A stretch of DNA of 64,000 nucleotides from Saccharibacillus alkalitolerans (GCF_011090185.1 NZ_JAAFGS010000003.1:667308-731307); one strand, 5' to 3'; positions 34,569-42,941 are shown, counted from the first letter of the stretch. Numbers and translations are program-made. The notes: generated by a model from the sequence alone, not told the origin.

Positions 34569-34725
34569 GATGCCGCCTCCTCTTCTGAAATTTTTTGACG
34601 CTTGATGCAGGTTGTTCCGATACTATTTCTTTAACCGCGTCTTCCGGCTTGAACCTTCTTTCGCCCCGTTTCCCTGCCGCGGACCGCGAACGCTTCCGCT
34701 TTTCGACATCCCGAAAAAAATAAAA

Positions 34726-34759
34726 CAGCGGACGCACGGGAAATTCCGTACGTCCGCTG
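34726..34759 (-). terminator. Terminator of the 90-residue CxxC protein gene
   Basis: The stem CAGCGGACGCACGG/CCGTACGTCCGCTG (one mismatch) has a short loop and, on the minus strand, is followed by TTTTATTTTTTT. It lies 74 bases after the stop at 34833. Confidence 0.88.
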
Positions 34760-34832
34760 CTTCGATATCCGAACCGCAAAAGCATCATGCGCGCTTTTCC
34801 CGTTCAAAATCTCCCCGCCCGGGTTCTCCCGT

Positions 34833-35105
34833 TCAGGCAAGCACTTGTTCGATTTTTCCGTCCTGCAGCTGTGCGTCGAGTTCGCCCTTAAACTTGTCGA
34901 AGCAGTTGCAGATGTAGTCCTTGCGGCAGATCGGGCACGGCGTCTTGAGCAGGCGGCTGACGTTGGTCAGCTTCCACTCCGGGAAACGGTTATAGAAAAC
35001 GCGGCACATCGTGCCGTCTTCCAAATGTACGACGAATTCGTACAGTCCGTCCTTATCGTTGCTTCCGGCCTTATCCACACCTACGACTTTCGGTCTGTAA
35101 GTCAT
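34833..35105 (-). CDS. Small Cys-rich hypothetical protein
   Basis: This 90-residue protein starts MTYRPKVVGVDKAGSNDKDGLYEFVVHLEDGTMCRVFYNRFPEW in pieces. It has a beta-rich N-terminal half and a CPICRKDYICNCFDKF segment with closely spaced cysteines, a likely metal or redox site. There is no membrane segment. GGGTG precedes the ATG and a strong terminator follows, so it is probably expressed as a single gene. I recognise no characterised relative. Confidence 0.75.
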   Translation of the reverse strand: MTYRPKVVGVDKAGSNDKDGLYEFVVHLEDGTMCRVFYNRFPEWKLTNVSRLLKTPCPICRKDYICNCFDKFKGELDAQLQDGKIEQVLA

Positions 35106-35234
35106 ATTATAATCACCCGTTATTCATAGTTTCGTCATGGACCCAAATTTCCGCCCATTCCGCGTGCTTATATAGCTTAATGAATTTCACCTTTCGTGTC
35201 AACCGCGCATCCCCGCTCCAGCCGCGAAAAAAAA

Positions 35235-35274
35235 GCCGGAAACCGCGCCTTCGAAAGGCTGTCCGGTTCCCGGC
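35235..35274 (-). terminator. Terminator of ohr
   Basis: The stem GCCGGAAACC/GGTTCCCGGC (one mismatch) has an inner CCTT/AAGG hairpin and eight T residues following on the minus strand. It begins 32 bases after the ohr stop. Confidence 0.85.
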
Positions 35275-35305
35275 CGTTCTTCATTGAAATTTTGCGAGGC
35301 TCCGC

Positions 35306-35728
35306 TTAAATTACGCTTAATTCCACGTCGATGTTGCCGCGCGTCGCTTTGGAATACGGGCAGAAATCATGCGCTTTTTCCGCCAGTTCCTTGGCCTTGT
35401 CGGGCTCCAGTCCCGGAATGCGAACTTCCAGCTTCGCCGCCAGTTTGAAACCGTCGTCCGAATCGTCCTTGCCGATCATCACGTTGCAGGTGACTTCGGT
35501 ATCGGGAATGTCGATCTTCTCCTTGCGCGCGATATTGGCCAGAGCGCTCTCGAAGCAGGCGCTGTAGCCGGCCGCAAACAGTTCTTCCGGATTGGTACCC
35601 GTGCCTCCGCCGCCGCCCAAACCTTTCGGCATCGACAGCTGCAGATTCAGCGCTCCGTCCGCCGATTCCACCACGCCGCTTCTGCCGCCTCTGCGCGCCG
35701 TTGCTTTTGCCGTATACAAAGCATCCAT
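35306..35728 (-). CDS. ohr: Organic hydroperoxide resistance protein (Ohr/OsmC family)
   Basis: This thiol peroxidase reduces organic and fatty-acid hydroperoxides, usually with lipoylated partner proteins. The 140 residues hold the catalytic cysteines Cys58 (GYSACFESAL) and Cys123 (DFCPYSKATRGN), the Gly-rich loop KGLGGGGGTGTNPEELFAAG and the Ohr-type N-terminus LYTAKATARRGGRSG. GAGGAG lies nine bases upstream of the ATG. It is divergent from a glutathione peroxidase-like gene 165 bases away, whose promoter holds an OhrR-like box; the regulator itself is not adjacent. Confidence 0.95.
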   Translation of the reverse strand: MDALYTAKATARRGGRSGVVESADGALNLQLSMPKGLGGGGGTGTNPEELFAAGYSACFESALANIARKEKIDIPDTEVTCNVMIGKDDSDDGFKLAAKLEVRIPGLEPDKAKELAEKAHDFCPYSKATRGNIDVELSVI

Positions 35729-35823
35729 GTTCCGTCACTCCTCATATGAAATTTGAGCCATAGCCCTTTTGCCAAACTACCTAATCTATAAAGCAAAAGG
35801 GAAGGAATGAAACGAAAAGCGAA

Positions 35824-35852
35824 TTGCAAAACTCAATTAAATTGTTTACAAT
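35824..35852 (+). promoter_or_regulatory. Predicted promoter of the glutathione peroxidase gene with OhrR-like box
   Basis: TTGCAA (35824-35829) and TACAAT (35847-35852) have 17-base spacing, about 40 bases upstream of the start. The spacer holds CAATTAAATTG (35834-35844), an inverted repeat CAATT-A-AATTG that matches the core of Bacillus OhrR operators. Control by an OhrR/MarR-type repressor is inferred. Confidence 0.6.
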
Positions 35853-35893
35853 CAAAAAGAGAGTGATTATTTCTTTGAAGGAGGAGTAACAAG

Positions 35894-36373
35894 ATGTCCG
35901 TTTACGAATACGAAGCTCGCATGTCCGGCGGGAAAGAAGTCAAGCTGTCCGATTATCAAGGCAAAGTCGTCCTGATTGTCAACACGGCCAGTAAATGCGG
36001 CTTCACGCCCCAGTTTCAAGGTCTGCAGGAGCTGTACGACAAGTACCACGAGCGCGGCTTGGAAATTCTCGGCTTCCCGAGCAACCAGTTCAACGAGCAG
36101 GACCCGGGTACCAACGAAGAAATCGTGGAGTTCTGCCAGCTGAACTACGGCGTCAAGTTTCCGATGTTCGAAAAAGTCGACGTGAAAGGAAACGGCGCAC
36201 ACCCGCTGTTCCAATATTTGAGCGAAGAAGCGCCTGGCTTGATGGGCTCCAAATCGGTCAAATGGAATTTCACGAAGTTCCTCATCGACAAAGAAGGCAA
36301 GCCGGTCAAACGCTTCGCTCCGCAAACGTCGCCGGAACAGCTGGAAAAAGACATCGAGAAGCTGCTGGGCTGA
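35894..36373 (+). CDS. Glutathione peroxidase family thiol peroxidase (BsaA type)
   Basis: This 159-residue thioredoxin-fold peroxidase has Cys35 in [12 protein letters not shown] as the peroxidatic residue, encoded by TGC and not by a selenocysteine TGA. The GPx signature [21 protein letters not shown] follows, and [10 protein letters not shown] supplies the conserved Trp and Asn. Bacterial members usually use thioredoxin rather than glutathione, and Firmicutes here probably use bacillithiol or thioredoxin. AAGGAGG precedes the ATG. Divergent orientation to ohr suggests a shared peroxide response. Confidence 0.94.
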   Translation: MSVYEYEARMSGGKEVKLSDYQGKVVLIVNTASKCGFTPQFQGLQELYDKYHERGLEILGFPSNQFNEQDPGTNEEIVEFCQLNYGVKFPMFEKVDVKGNGAHPLFQYLSEEAPGLMGSKSVKWNFTKFLIDKEGKPVKRFAPQTSPEQLEKDIEKLLG

Positions 36374-36406
36374 TCCGCCTCTTCAGCTTCATACCGCTTC
36401 TGCTCC

Positions 36407-36435
36407 GAACCCTTCCCGCGCAGGCGATAGGGTTC
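36407..36435 (+). terminator. Weak terminator after the peroxidase gene
   Basis: A seven-base stem GAACCCT/AGGGTTC with a long loop is followed by a short T-run, 34 bases past the peroxidase stop. From here to 41000 base composition drops noticeably. Confidence 0.45.
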
Positions 36436-36516
36436 TTTGCTATTGGTTTTCCGCAGAAAAATAGCAATCGAAGAGAATATCATCTCCAGTCAATTTTAAC
36501 CTGCTCACGCAGTTCA

Positions 36517-36627
36517 TTACGAAGCGGAACCCAAAAGAAACACACCAATATCCCAAGCCCAGTTCAAATACTGAGTGATCATGCCTCCAATTTTAGGACC
36601 GATAGCTGCCGAGACTCCGATAATCAT
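36517..36627 (-). pseudogene. Remnant of an MFS drug-efflux transporter
   Basis: A 36-codon reading frame begins at an ATG overlapping the stop of the UvrA-like gene (ATGA) and ends in TAA TGA. It encodes [20 protein letters not shown] and then LNWAWDIGVFLLGSAS. The GxxxxxxGPxxGG pattern is motif C of drug:proton antiporters of the major facilitator superfamily (EmrB/QacA-like), which should lie in the fifth helix of a 400-500 residue protein. Nothing upstream or downstream of that helix is present, so this is a decayed fragment. The overlap hints that an efflux gene once followed the UvrA-like gene in an operon. Confidence 0.6.
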
Positions 36628-39600
36628 ACAGACCCTAGACGAACGTCCCCTTTCCGAAGGCTTCCCAATCCCCTTTCTTGCTTTAAGAAGCGGCCGGTAT
36701 AACTCTCTTCACAACCGGACACGTTCTCAGGGGTCCCTTCGATCACGATCTGGCCTCCGCCATCCCCGCCTTCGGGTCCCATATCAATAATCCAATCGGC
36801 TGCTTTTACAACATCCATATTATGTTCAACCAGGATGACCGTATTGCCGGCATCCACCAGACGGTGGAGCAAATCCACAAGTTTTTGGATGTCGGAAAAG
36901 TGCAGCCCCGTAGTGGGCTCATCCAGAATATATACGGTATTCCCTGTATCCACCCGGCTTAATTCTTTGGCCAGTTTAATCCGCTGGGCCTCCCCGCCGC
37001 TGAGAGTCAGCGCATTCTGACCCAGCTTAATATATGACAAACCTACTTCCTGGAGTACGCTCAAGATTCGTACAATATTCCGTTCCTTTGCAAATACGTC
37101 GAGCGCTTCGCTTACATCCATTTCCAGCACGTCAAATATGGAATGCCCTTTGTATTTGATCTCCAGTGTTTTCTGATTATAACGTTTGCCTTGACAGTCT
37201 GCGCAGGTCACCCACACATCGGGCATGAAATGCATCTCCACCTGCTTTTTGCCGTGACCTTCACAGGTTTCGCATCTTCCGCCCTTGGAATTGAAGCTAA
37301 AGTGATTGACTTTATATCCTGCAGCCTTGGATTCAGGCAAATCGGCAAAGCATTTGCGGATTTCATCGAATACCTCAACATAAGTTGCAGGGTTCGAACG
37401 CGGTGTACGCCCGATCGGCTTTTGGTCAATCGTGATAACCTTGTCAATCTGACTTGTTCCTTCGATTGGAGGATGAGACATGCTCCCTCCCTTGCCCCTT
37501 TGCTCTACCGCAGTGGATAAAGCAGGAGCGAAAATACGGGATACAAGCGTACTTTTCCCCGAGCCGCTTACGCCAGTCACACAGGTCAATACGCCTGTCG
37601 GAATGCTCACATCAATTCCTTTCAGATTATGCAGCCGGGCATTTCTGACCGTCAGCCATCCTGCGGGTTCACGGCGGGTGGAAGAATTGGGCGACTGAAC
37701 AGCCAGTCTGCCGCTCAAATATTGTCCGGTTAACGACTGCGGATGATCCATAATATCCTGAACCGTTCCTGACGCAATAACATGGCCGCCCAAAATACCG
37801 GCTCCGGGTCCCATATCGATAATCCAGTCGGCAGCAGACATTGTTGCGGCATCATGTTCGACAACCAATACTGTATTTCCCGTTTCTTTTAATCTTTGCA
37901 GGGTTCGAATCATCGCCGCATGATCCCTTGGATGCAGACCGATAGACGGTTCATCCAACACATAACACATGTTGATCAGGCCGCCGATTAATTGTACGGC
38001 CAGACGAATTCTTTGGCTTTCGCCTCCGGACAATGTAGGAGCTGTCCGCTCCAAAGACAAATAATGCAGTCCCACATCCAGCAACGAACGAATCTTGAGA
38101 AATAATTCACGAAGCAGATCGCCGGAAATTTCAAGCTGCGTTGCGTTTAATTGATGCGGCAAGCCGATGACCCAATCATGTACATCTTTAATCGTCATTC
38201 GAGAAACTTCCGGAAAACGAACATTCCCGATCGATACCGCTCTTCCTTCAGGACATAATTTTTCCCCTTTACACAGCGTACAAGGTTTCTCGCTCATGAA
38301 CTCCAGCAGCTGCTGCCGGACATTCTCCGCCTTGGTCTCACGAAAAAGACGGTTCACATGATGTATAATCCCGAACACCGGTCGGACAATTTCGCCCATT
38401 CTGCCCCGCTTCTCCATCTCATAGGTGAAACGAACATTCTCTTCTCCAGTGCCCTGAAAAGCAGCTTCCCTAAAACGTTCGGGGAGTTCCTTCCAAGGTG
38501 CTTCCAAATCAATATTCCAGGCATCGGCTAAAGCGATAATCTCGCTCTTCATCCAGTTTCCGGAACGTTTATACTGCCGTAATGCCCCATACCAGGGAGA
38601 AGCTCCGTCCAACAAAGATATTTCAGGATCAGTAATAACTTTGTCCATGTCTACGTTCAATTTGACTCCCAGACCGTTACATTCCGGGCACATTCCGCTT
38701 GGGCTGTTGGAACTGAAGATTTGCGGCGTCAATTCAGGAAACACAAGATCACAATAAGGACAAGTCGGATGGGTGTACAAAAAGAACTGCTGCCCTTCAT
38801 CCAGGGTAACCAACAATATGCCTTTTCCGAAATCAAGCGCCGTTTCGACAGCTGATTCCAAAAGATCCGTTTCTTGCGGCGATGCGTTTCGCGCGAATCG
38901 CGAGATCACAAGTTCAAAAGAGGACTTCTCCTTGATGAGGTTTGAAATGCTTTCCTTCTCATTCCAGTCGATAAGCTCTCCTTGATGAAGAATGTGGTGA
39001 AGCCCCTGACTGGAAGCCTTTTTACGCAGTGCATGTACAGCCTTTTCGCTTGTCAGGGATAGTTTGGCCGATAGCCGGATCTCCGTTTTTCCATGTAAAG
39101 ATCTTAATGTTTCTACAATTTGATTAGGCGTCATGACTTCAAGCTTGCGCTTACACTCGGGGCAATGAGAAGTCCCGACCTGCGAAAAGAGCAGCCGCAG
39201 ATAGTCAAAAATATCAGTCAGACTTCCGACTGTGGATCTCGGATTTAGCCCTATCGTTTTTTGCTCGATGGCAACGGTAGGACTTAATCCTGAGATTTGC
39301 TCCACATCGGGCTTCTCCATCGGAACGGCCATAATTCTGCCAAAATGCTCCAAATATCTGCGTTGTCCCTCTGCATGGATCGTATCGAAGGCTAACGTCG
39401 ATTTGCCGCTGCCGCTAACACCCGTAATCACGACAAATTTAGAATGCGGAATCGTAACGGTTACATTTTTTAGATTATGCTGGTTTGCGCCTTTGACCAA
39501 GATATGGCCTGTATCCGTTTCAGCAGGTGCAGACAAAGCAAAAAAACGATCCAACATCGATTCATTCTCCATCGAACTGGAACTCGCAGGTAACGGTTGT

Positions 39601-40547
39601 TCACCCTTATTAAATTTCATCAAAATATCACTTACGGAGGCTATAGTGCTGCCCGCCATTTCAGCGGACTGTTCAGCTCTTCCCATTAGACGAACCTTGG
39701 AGCGTACGGCTTTGCTATACGGCAGTTCTTCATACTCCAAGCTCATTTCTTCAAAGTTCTGATCTACACTGAAAGTAAGCCCGGCGATCCGATCCAGCAA
39801 TGTTTTATCCTCGCGTGTAAGCTTTTTTTCATCCTTGGTAATCAGTTCCCCGAAGAAATCCCACGGCAGCAATTCGACTTTATTCAATGCATCTAAGTCA
39901 TGCAGCAGACTGCCGCGAATCATACGCATCCCGCGAAACTTTTTATAGCCGAATTCATCCGCCTTAAGCTCGCCGCTTCTTGTCATCTGCCAAGCCTGGC
40001 CTGCTATTATAAACTGTTCATTTCTTTGAATATCCAGGGGATTGATTTCATAAAGCTCGTTGAACTTCAGGTATTCATCGCTTATGGAAGGGTCCACCAG
40101 CACCCAGCGTGACTGTTCGGCATTCCAATATTCGGCAATCCATCGATCTTCATTCATGTTTTCGGTACTATAGCGGGAATAACCTACACGCATTCTGGCC
40201 GGAATATGATGGTTACGCAGCATCGAGACCAATAACAGAGCATAATGCCGGTAAGTCGAGGATAAGCGTTCTGCCGGTTTGCGCGATACCGAAAGAGGCG
40301 ACTTATCCATCCTGTTAATTTGTTCCAGCATTTCCCTAACAGTCCGATAATGCGCTTCCGCCTTGTGCTGCTGCGATAACCGGATATCGTAGATTTTCTC
40401 TTCTTCGTTCGGGTTAATCAATACTCCTTGGATGATTCTAATCATATCAGTAGGATCAGAACCGATGCCATCTAACAAAACTCCATACTCTTTGGGGTCT
40501 GACATAGGGCTATGCTCTGAATAATAAGCGAGTGCATTTTCATTCAA
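36624..40547 (-). CDS. Transglutaminase-like domain fused to UvrA-type ABC ATPase
   Basis: There are 1307 residues. About 1-300 resemble stand-alone bacterial transglutaminase-like proteins, but the catalytic Cys position is Tyr99 ([22 protein letters not shown]) and the His position is Arg135 ([10 protein letters not shown]); only Asp152 remains, so it should be enzymatically dead. About 345-1307 is a complete UvrA: Walker [10 protein letters not shown] near 376-384 and at 992-1000, signatures [12 protein letters not shown] and [12 protein letters not shown], Walker [12 protein letters not shown] and [11 protein letters not shown], and zinc cysteines at 1092, 1095, 1115 and 1118 plus an earlier CxxC pair. 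The UvrB-binding region is present but divergent. The start is a TTG at 40547 with GGAGGAGG nine bases upstream. G+C is lower than in neighbours. A UvrA paralogue role in DNA-damage or drug resistance is inferred. Confidence 0.85.
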   Translation of the reverse strand: MNENALAYYSEHSPMSDPKEYGVLLDGIGSDPTDMIRIIQGVLINPNEEEKIYDIRLSQQHKAEAHYRTVREMLEQINRMDKSPLSVSRKPAERLSSTYRHYALLLVSMLRNHHIPARMRVGYSRYSTENMNEDRWIAEYWNAEQSRWVLVDPSISDEYLKFNELYEINPLDIQRNEQFIIAGQAWQMTRSGELKADEFGYKKFRGMRMIRGSLLHDLDALNKVELLPWDFFGELITKDEKKLTREDKTLLDRIAGLTFSVDQNFEEMSLEYEELPYSKAVRSKVRLMGRAEQSAEMAGSTIASVSDILMKFNKGEQPLPASSSSMENESMLDRFFALSAPAETDTGHILVKGANQHNLKNVTVTIPHSKFVVITGVSGSGKSTLAFDTIHAEGQRRYLEHFGRIMAVPMEKPDVEQISGLSPTVAIEQKTIGLNPRSTVGSLTDIFDYLRLLFSQVGTSHCPECKRKLEVMTPNQIVETLRSLHGKTEIRLSAKLSLTSEKAVHALRKKASSQGLHHILHQGELIDWNEKESISNLIKEKSSFELVISRFARNASPQETDLLESAVETALDFGKGILLVTLDEGQQFFLYTHPTCPYCDLVFPELTPQIFSSNSPSGMCPECNGLGVKLNVDMDKVITDPEISLLDGASPWYGALRQYKRSGNWMKSEIIALADAWNIDLEAPWKELPERFREAAFQGTGEENVRFTYEMEKRGRMGEIVRPVFGIIHHVNRLFRETKAENVRQQLLEFMSEKPCTLCKGEKLCPEGRAVSIGNVRFPEVSRMTIKDVHDWVIGLPHQLNATQLEISGDLLRELFLKIRSLLDVGLHYLSLERTAPTLSGGESQRIRLAVQLIGGLINMCYVLDEPSIGLHPRDHAAMIRTLQRLKETGNTVLVVEHDAATMSAADWIIDMGPGAGILGGHVIASGTVQDIMDHPQSLTGQYLSGRLAVQSPNSSTRREPAGWLTVRNARLHNLKGIDVSIPTGVLTCVTGVSGSGKSTLVSRIFAPALSTAVEQRGKGGSMSHPPIEGTSQIDKVITIDQKPIGRTPRSNPATYVEVFDEIRKCFADLPESKAAGYKVNHFSFNSKGGRCETCEGHGKKQVEMHFMPDVWVTCADCQGKRYNQKTLEIKYKGHSIFDVLEMDVSEALDVFAKERNIVRILSVLQEVGLSYIKLGQNALTLSGGEAQRIKLAKELSRVDTGNTVYILDEPTTGLHFSDIQKLVDLLHRLVDAGNTVILVEHNMDVVKAADWIIDMGPEGGDGGGQIVIEGTPENVSGCEESYTGRFLKQERGLGSLRKGDVRLGSV

Positions 40548-40756
40548 CAGTATTGTCCTCCTCCTTGTAATGTCATTCTTATTGTGCTTTTATTCACAAT
40601 TTATTCAAGCAGTTTTTATCCCTTGTAAAACTGAATATATCACACAAAACCACTAATGAGTAAAAATAGTCGCCAAGTGGAGAAAAGGGGGTTTGAAGTG
40701 CATTTTTGTAAAGTTTTTAGAATCGCATGTTGAACATTTTGATTCTGTGCAGGGAA

Positions 40757-40897
40757 CGAGAAGTTTTAGCCGATCTGGTCTACGACACCGATACGATTCG
40801 AGAGCTTTTGCGCAACCAAAACGCAATCGCATTCATTCCGAGCAAAAAAACGCCGCGTAAAGCATGCTTACGACCGTAACGTTTATAAAGAAAGATA
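40757..40897 (+). pseudogene. IS5-type transposase fragment, frameshifted
   Basis: The plus strand reads VLADLVYDTDTIRELLRNQN, AIAFIPSKKTPRK and, after a one-base shift near 40861, HAYDRNVYKERYM. This is the pattern ADKxYDxDxIRExL, IPSKxxRK, YDxxxYKERH of the C-terminal catalytic region of IS5-family DDE transposases. Only about 45 codons survive and no inverted repeats are visible. It lies about 210 bases upstream of the UvrA-fusion gene and marks past insertion in this interval. Confidence 0.6.
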
Positions 40898-40970
40898 TAT
40901 GGCATTTGAATTGGATTTGTGCTTAAACATCGGGAGCACCTACTTTCCCGGGATATCTTCACCATGAAAA

Positions 40971-41005
40971 AAGCCGGAAAGTCCCATTACAGGACTTTCC
41001 GGCTT
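40971..41005 (-). terminator. Terminator of tRNA-Leu copy 1
   Basis: A 14-bp perfect stem, AAGCCGGAAAGTCC/GGACTTTCCGGCTT, is followed on the minus strand by TTTTTTC. It lies seven bases beyond the tRNA 3' end. Confidence 0.92.
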
Positions 41006-41007
41006 AC

Positions 41008-41097
41008 TCGTATGCGGTAGAGAGGACTCGAACCTCCACGGGTATACACCCACTACCCCCTCAAGATAGCGTGTCTGCCATTCCACCACTACCGCAT
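41008..41097. repeat. 90-bp direct repeat, left copy (contains tRNA-Leu)
   Basis: It is identical base for base to 43234-43323. The identity covers the tRNA-Leu gene and extends only five bases past its 3' end and two bases past its 5' end, where the flanks diverge. The copies are 2226 bp apart in the same orientation. Confidence 0.95.
41013..41095 (-). tRNA. tRNA-Leu (GAG), copy 1
   Basis: An 83-nt class II tRNA. The acceptor stem is GCGGTAG/CTACCGC with discriminator A, the anticodon arm is CTATC-TTGAGGG-GGTAG (anticodon GAG), the variable arm is long and the T arm contains GGTTCGAGTCC. CCA is not encoded. It has its own predicted promoter and terminator, so it is a separate transcription unit from copy 2. 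Confidence 0.95.
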
Positions 41098-41122
41098 GTC
41101 ATAAGAAGGAGTCAACTTCTAT

Positions 41123-41151
41123 ATCATACGCTTTTCGAAGCATGCAGTCAA
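41123..41151 (-). promoter_or_regulatory. Predicted promoter of tRNA-Leu copy 1
   Basis: On the minus strand TTGACT (41146-41151) and TATGAT (41123-41128) have 17-base spacing and lie 28 bases upstream of the tRNA 5' end. The AT-rich interval 41098-41401 otherwise holds only this promoter and the one at 41272. Confidence 0.7.
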
Positions 41152-41271
41152 TCACTTTTTTTAGAAACCAGACTCTCCAAGCTAAAAGAAACAACCCTTC
41201 GTCTTTTGAGTCATATTTAATTACATGTAAAGTAAATAAAAAGAATAAAAAAAGGATAAAACGAATTTAGC

Positions 41272-41300
41272 TTGACCTTTTTCTCTTTTTCATGTAAAAA
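41272..41300 (+). promoter_or_regulatory. Predicted promoter of the UreF-like gene
   Basis: TTGACC and TAAAAA are separated by 17 bases, about 100 bases upstream of the start at 41402, within strongly AT-rich DNA. Confidence 0.45.
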
Positions 41301-41401
41301 TAATTACCATAATCAATATCGAAAAGGTTTTAATTGATATACCTAACATCAGGACTGTCATTTTGAAATATATAACATTTCGCTTAAGGAGGCGCAGCAT
41401 C

Positions 41402-42052
41402 ATGCACAGCGGACAAAAGCTTCTCAGCTACATGACTCTGATCGAATCGTCGTCCCCATCGCCGGCCGGCTGCATCAAAGAGGACATGAACGGCAAGAGA
41501 TTGAGCGGTATCGAAGCTTTTGAAGAAGTGATGCATGCGTATATTCATCCGCGGCTCGCGCATATCGAAGGCCGGGCGATCGAAGACCTCTACGCAGCGC
41601 TGGCGCAGGAGGATTACGAAGCGGTGTTCCGGATCGACCGAAGCCTGCGCACGCGGACCTGCCCGAACGAGATCGACACGGAAATGCGCCGCTGCGGACG
41701 CAAGCTGCTCAAGCTCGCCAGATCTTTGTATCCTTGGATGAGTTTCGCCCCTTTGGCGGACGCGATGCAGTCGGAAAAAGCGTTCGGCTGTCCGGCCGTC
41801 TTTTACGCCTGGATCAACTTTCAGCTGGAGATCGAATGCGGCGAAGCGGTACCGGTCTATTTGTATCATCATACGAACGCCTATGTCGAACACTGTTCCA
41901 GGCTGTTGAACCTCGACGAGGTCACCCGCCGAAAGCTGCTGATGCGCATGATCGACGACATATCGGAACGTTGGTCGCTCGCGCGCCTATCAGACGCCCC
42001 TTCTTTCGGGTCCGAAGCCGCTTACGACATTCCGATCCAAAAAACGCTTTGA
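41402..42052 (+). CDS. Orphan UreF-like protein
   Basis: This 216-residue helical protein has the layout of urease accessory protein UreF: an N-terminal KLLSYMTLIESSSPS, a long helix pair around LYAALAQEDYEAVFRIDRSLRTRTCPNEIDTEMRRCGRKLLKLA in pieces, and a C-terminal part GCPAVFYAWINFQLEIECGEAVPVYLYHHTNAYVEHCSRLL in pieces, which parallels the G.x.F.x.x.x.x.GI.x.x.x.x.x.x.YLY segment of UreF. The usual NLPIGGFSHSFGLE motif is degenerate (SSSPSPAGCIKEDMNG). UreF helps UreG and UreH load nickel into urease, but no urease or other accessory gene is in the window. AAGGAGG lies nine bases before the ATG at 41402. It may have a different client, or the other urease genes are elsewhere. Confidence 0.65.
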   Translation: MHSGQKLLSYMTLIESSSPSPAGCIKEDMNGKRLSGIEAFEEVMHAYIHPRLAHIEGRAIEDLYAALAQEDYEAVFRIDRSLRTRTCPNEIDTEMRRCGRKLLKLARSLYPWMSFAPLADAMQSEKAFGCPAVFYAWINFQLEIECGEAVPVYLYHHTNAYVEHCSRLLNLDEVTRRKLLMRMIDDISERWSLARLSDAPSFGSEAAYDIPIQKTL

Positions 42053-42077
42053 AGCGGCGGCTTCAAAGCGTTTTTTT
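42040..42077. terminator. Bidirectional terminator between UreF-like and XRE genes
   Basis: The stem AACGCTTTGAAGCC/GGCTTCAAAGCGTT is flanked by A- and T-runs. It includes the UreF-like stop codon and serves both convergent genes. Confidence 0.9.
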
Positions 42078-42108
42078 GCAGACGTGCGGCGTTCTCTTCG
42101 CTCCCGCC

Positions 42109-42495
42109 TTATGTATCGCTTTCTTCGGAGTCCGATTTGCGCGAACCCAAGCTGCGCCGATAGGCGGCAAAAGCCAAATATTCGCGTATAAACGTTTTTT
42201 CGTCGTCGGACAGCTCGCTCTGCTGGCAATCCGATTGCCTCGATTCGTCAAAAAAATAACGGCCGCCCGCTTCCTTGACGCTTTCCGGCTGCCACTCTTT
42301 GCCCGTCATCAGCCAATCCAGACTTACCGAAAAAAATGCCGCGATTTCGATCAGCTTATGCGTGCTTGGCGTAGACTTGCCCCTCCGCCAATCGCCCAAG
42401 TTGCCCGCGCTGATATTCAGGCGTTCGCCGAACGCCTTTTTCGTCATGCCTTTGTTCTTGATCAGCTGTTCAATCCGCTCGTAGATCGACTGCAA
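42109..42495 (-). CDS. XRE-family helix-turn-helix regulator
   Basis: This 128-residue regulator has an N-terminal XRE/cI-like HTH (IYERIEQLIKNKGMTKKAFGERLNISAGNLGDWRRGKSTPSTHKLIEIAAFFSVSLDWLMTG, in pieces about residues 4-65). The tail of about 60 residues is acidic and Ser-rich and may be an effector or dimerisation segment. The start is TTG 42495, because AAGGAGG lies seven bases upstream; the longer in-frame ATG at 42549 has no such site. It is divergent from a second HTH gene, an arrangement like phage cI/cro modules. DNA targets are probably the repeats at 42531 and 42562. Confidence 0.9.
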   Translation of the reverse strand: MQSIYERIEQLIKNKGMTKKAFGERLNISAGNLGDWRRGKSTPSTHKLIEIAAFFSVSLDWLMTGKEWQPESVKEAGGRYFFDESRQSDCQQSELSDDEKTFIREYLAFAAYRRSLGSRKSDSEESDT

Positions 42496-42530
42496 ATGGT
42501 CTTCCTCCTTAAAGCCGTTTCCATATGGAA

Positions 42531-42582
42531 TTACGTATTTGCGCAACAATTCATTGAATTCTTACGTAAATGCGTATATAAT
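42531..42582. promoter_or_regulatory. Divergent control region: two operator-like repeats and a promoter
   Basis: Direct repeats TTACGTATTTGCG (42531-42543) and TTACGTAAATGCG (42562-42574) are 31 bp apart, three helical turns. A near-consensus plus-strand promoter, TTGAAT (42554-42559) with 17-base spacing to TATAAT (42577-42582), overlaps the second repeat. Binding of the XRE protein there would repress the rightward genes (inference). Confidence 0.6.
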
Positions 42583-42664
42583 TGGTTTTATGGTAAATGA
42601 TCCCTCATTGACCTCTAATCGATTATAATTCATCCTTTTGCGCATGAACAGGAGGAGCACTGCC

Positions 42665-42937
42665 GTGCAGAGAAAAAAACCGATTACTCCGTTTGGCTGG
42701 GAAATCAAACGGCGATTGGCGGAACTCGAAATGGATCAGAAGACCTTTTGCGAACTGCACGATATCCCGCCTTCCCGGCTCTCCAATCTGATTAACGGCA
42801 GCCGCAAGGCCGCCAGATACCGCAAACAGGTATCCGACCTGCTCGGCCTGTCCGAGCAGCCCGAAGCGCGTTCGCACGTCCCCGCCGACAGCGGCGAATA
42901 TCCCGGGCTCCTTAAAGCCGCGGGAACGAGGAGGTGA
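42665..42937 (+). CDS. Small HTH protein (Cro/C1-like)
   Basis: There are 90 residues from GTG 42665, with AGGAGG nine bases upstream. The core PFGWEIKRRLAELEMDQKTFCELHDIPPSRLSNLINGSRKAARYRKQVSDLLGL (shown in pieces here) is an XRE-type HTH in which DIPPSRLSNLINGSRK is the recognition-helix region. The C-terminal tail is short and Pro/Glu-rich. It is divergent from the 128-residue XRE protein and followed, after four bases, by a CxxC protein gene, so the two are co-transcribed from the promoter at 42554. Confidence 0.8.
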   Translation: MQRKKPITPFGWEIKRRLAELEMDQKTFCELHDIPPSRLSNLINGSRKAARYRKQVSDLLGLSEQPEARSHVPADSGEYPGLLKAAGTRR

Positions 42938-42941
42938 AGTC

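Noticed and set aside
35894..36373. Possible selenoprotein glutathione peroxidase
   Set aside because: The active-site codon is TGC (Cys), with no in-frame TGA and no SECIS-like element.
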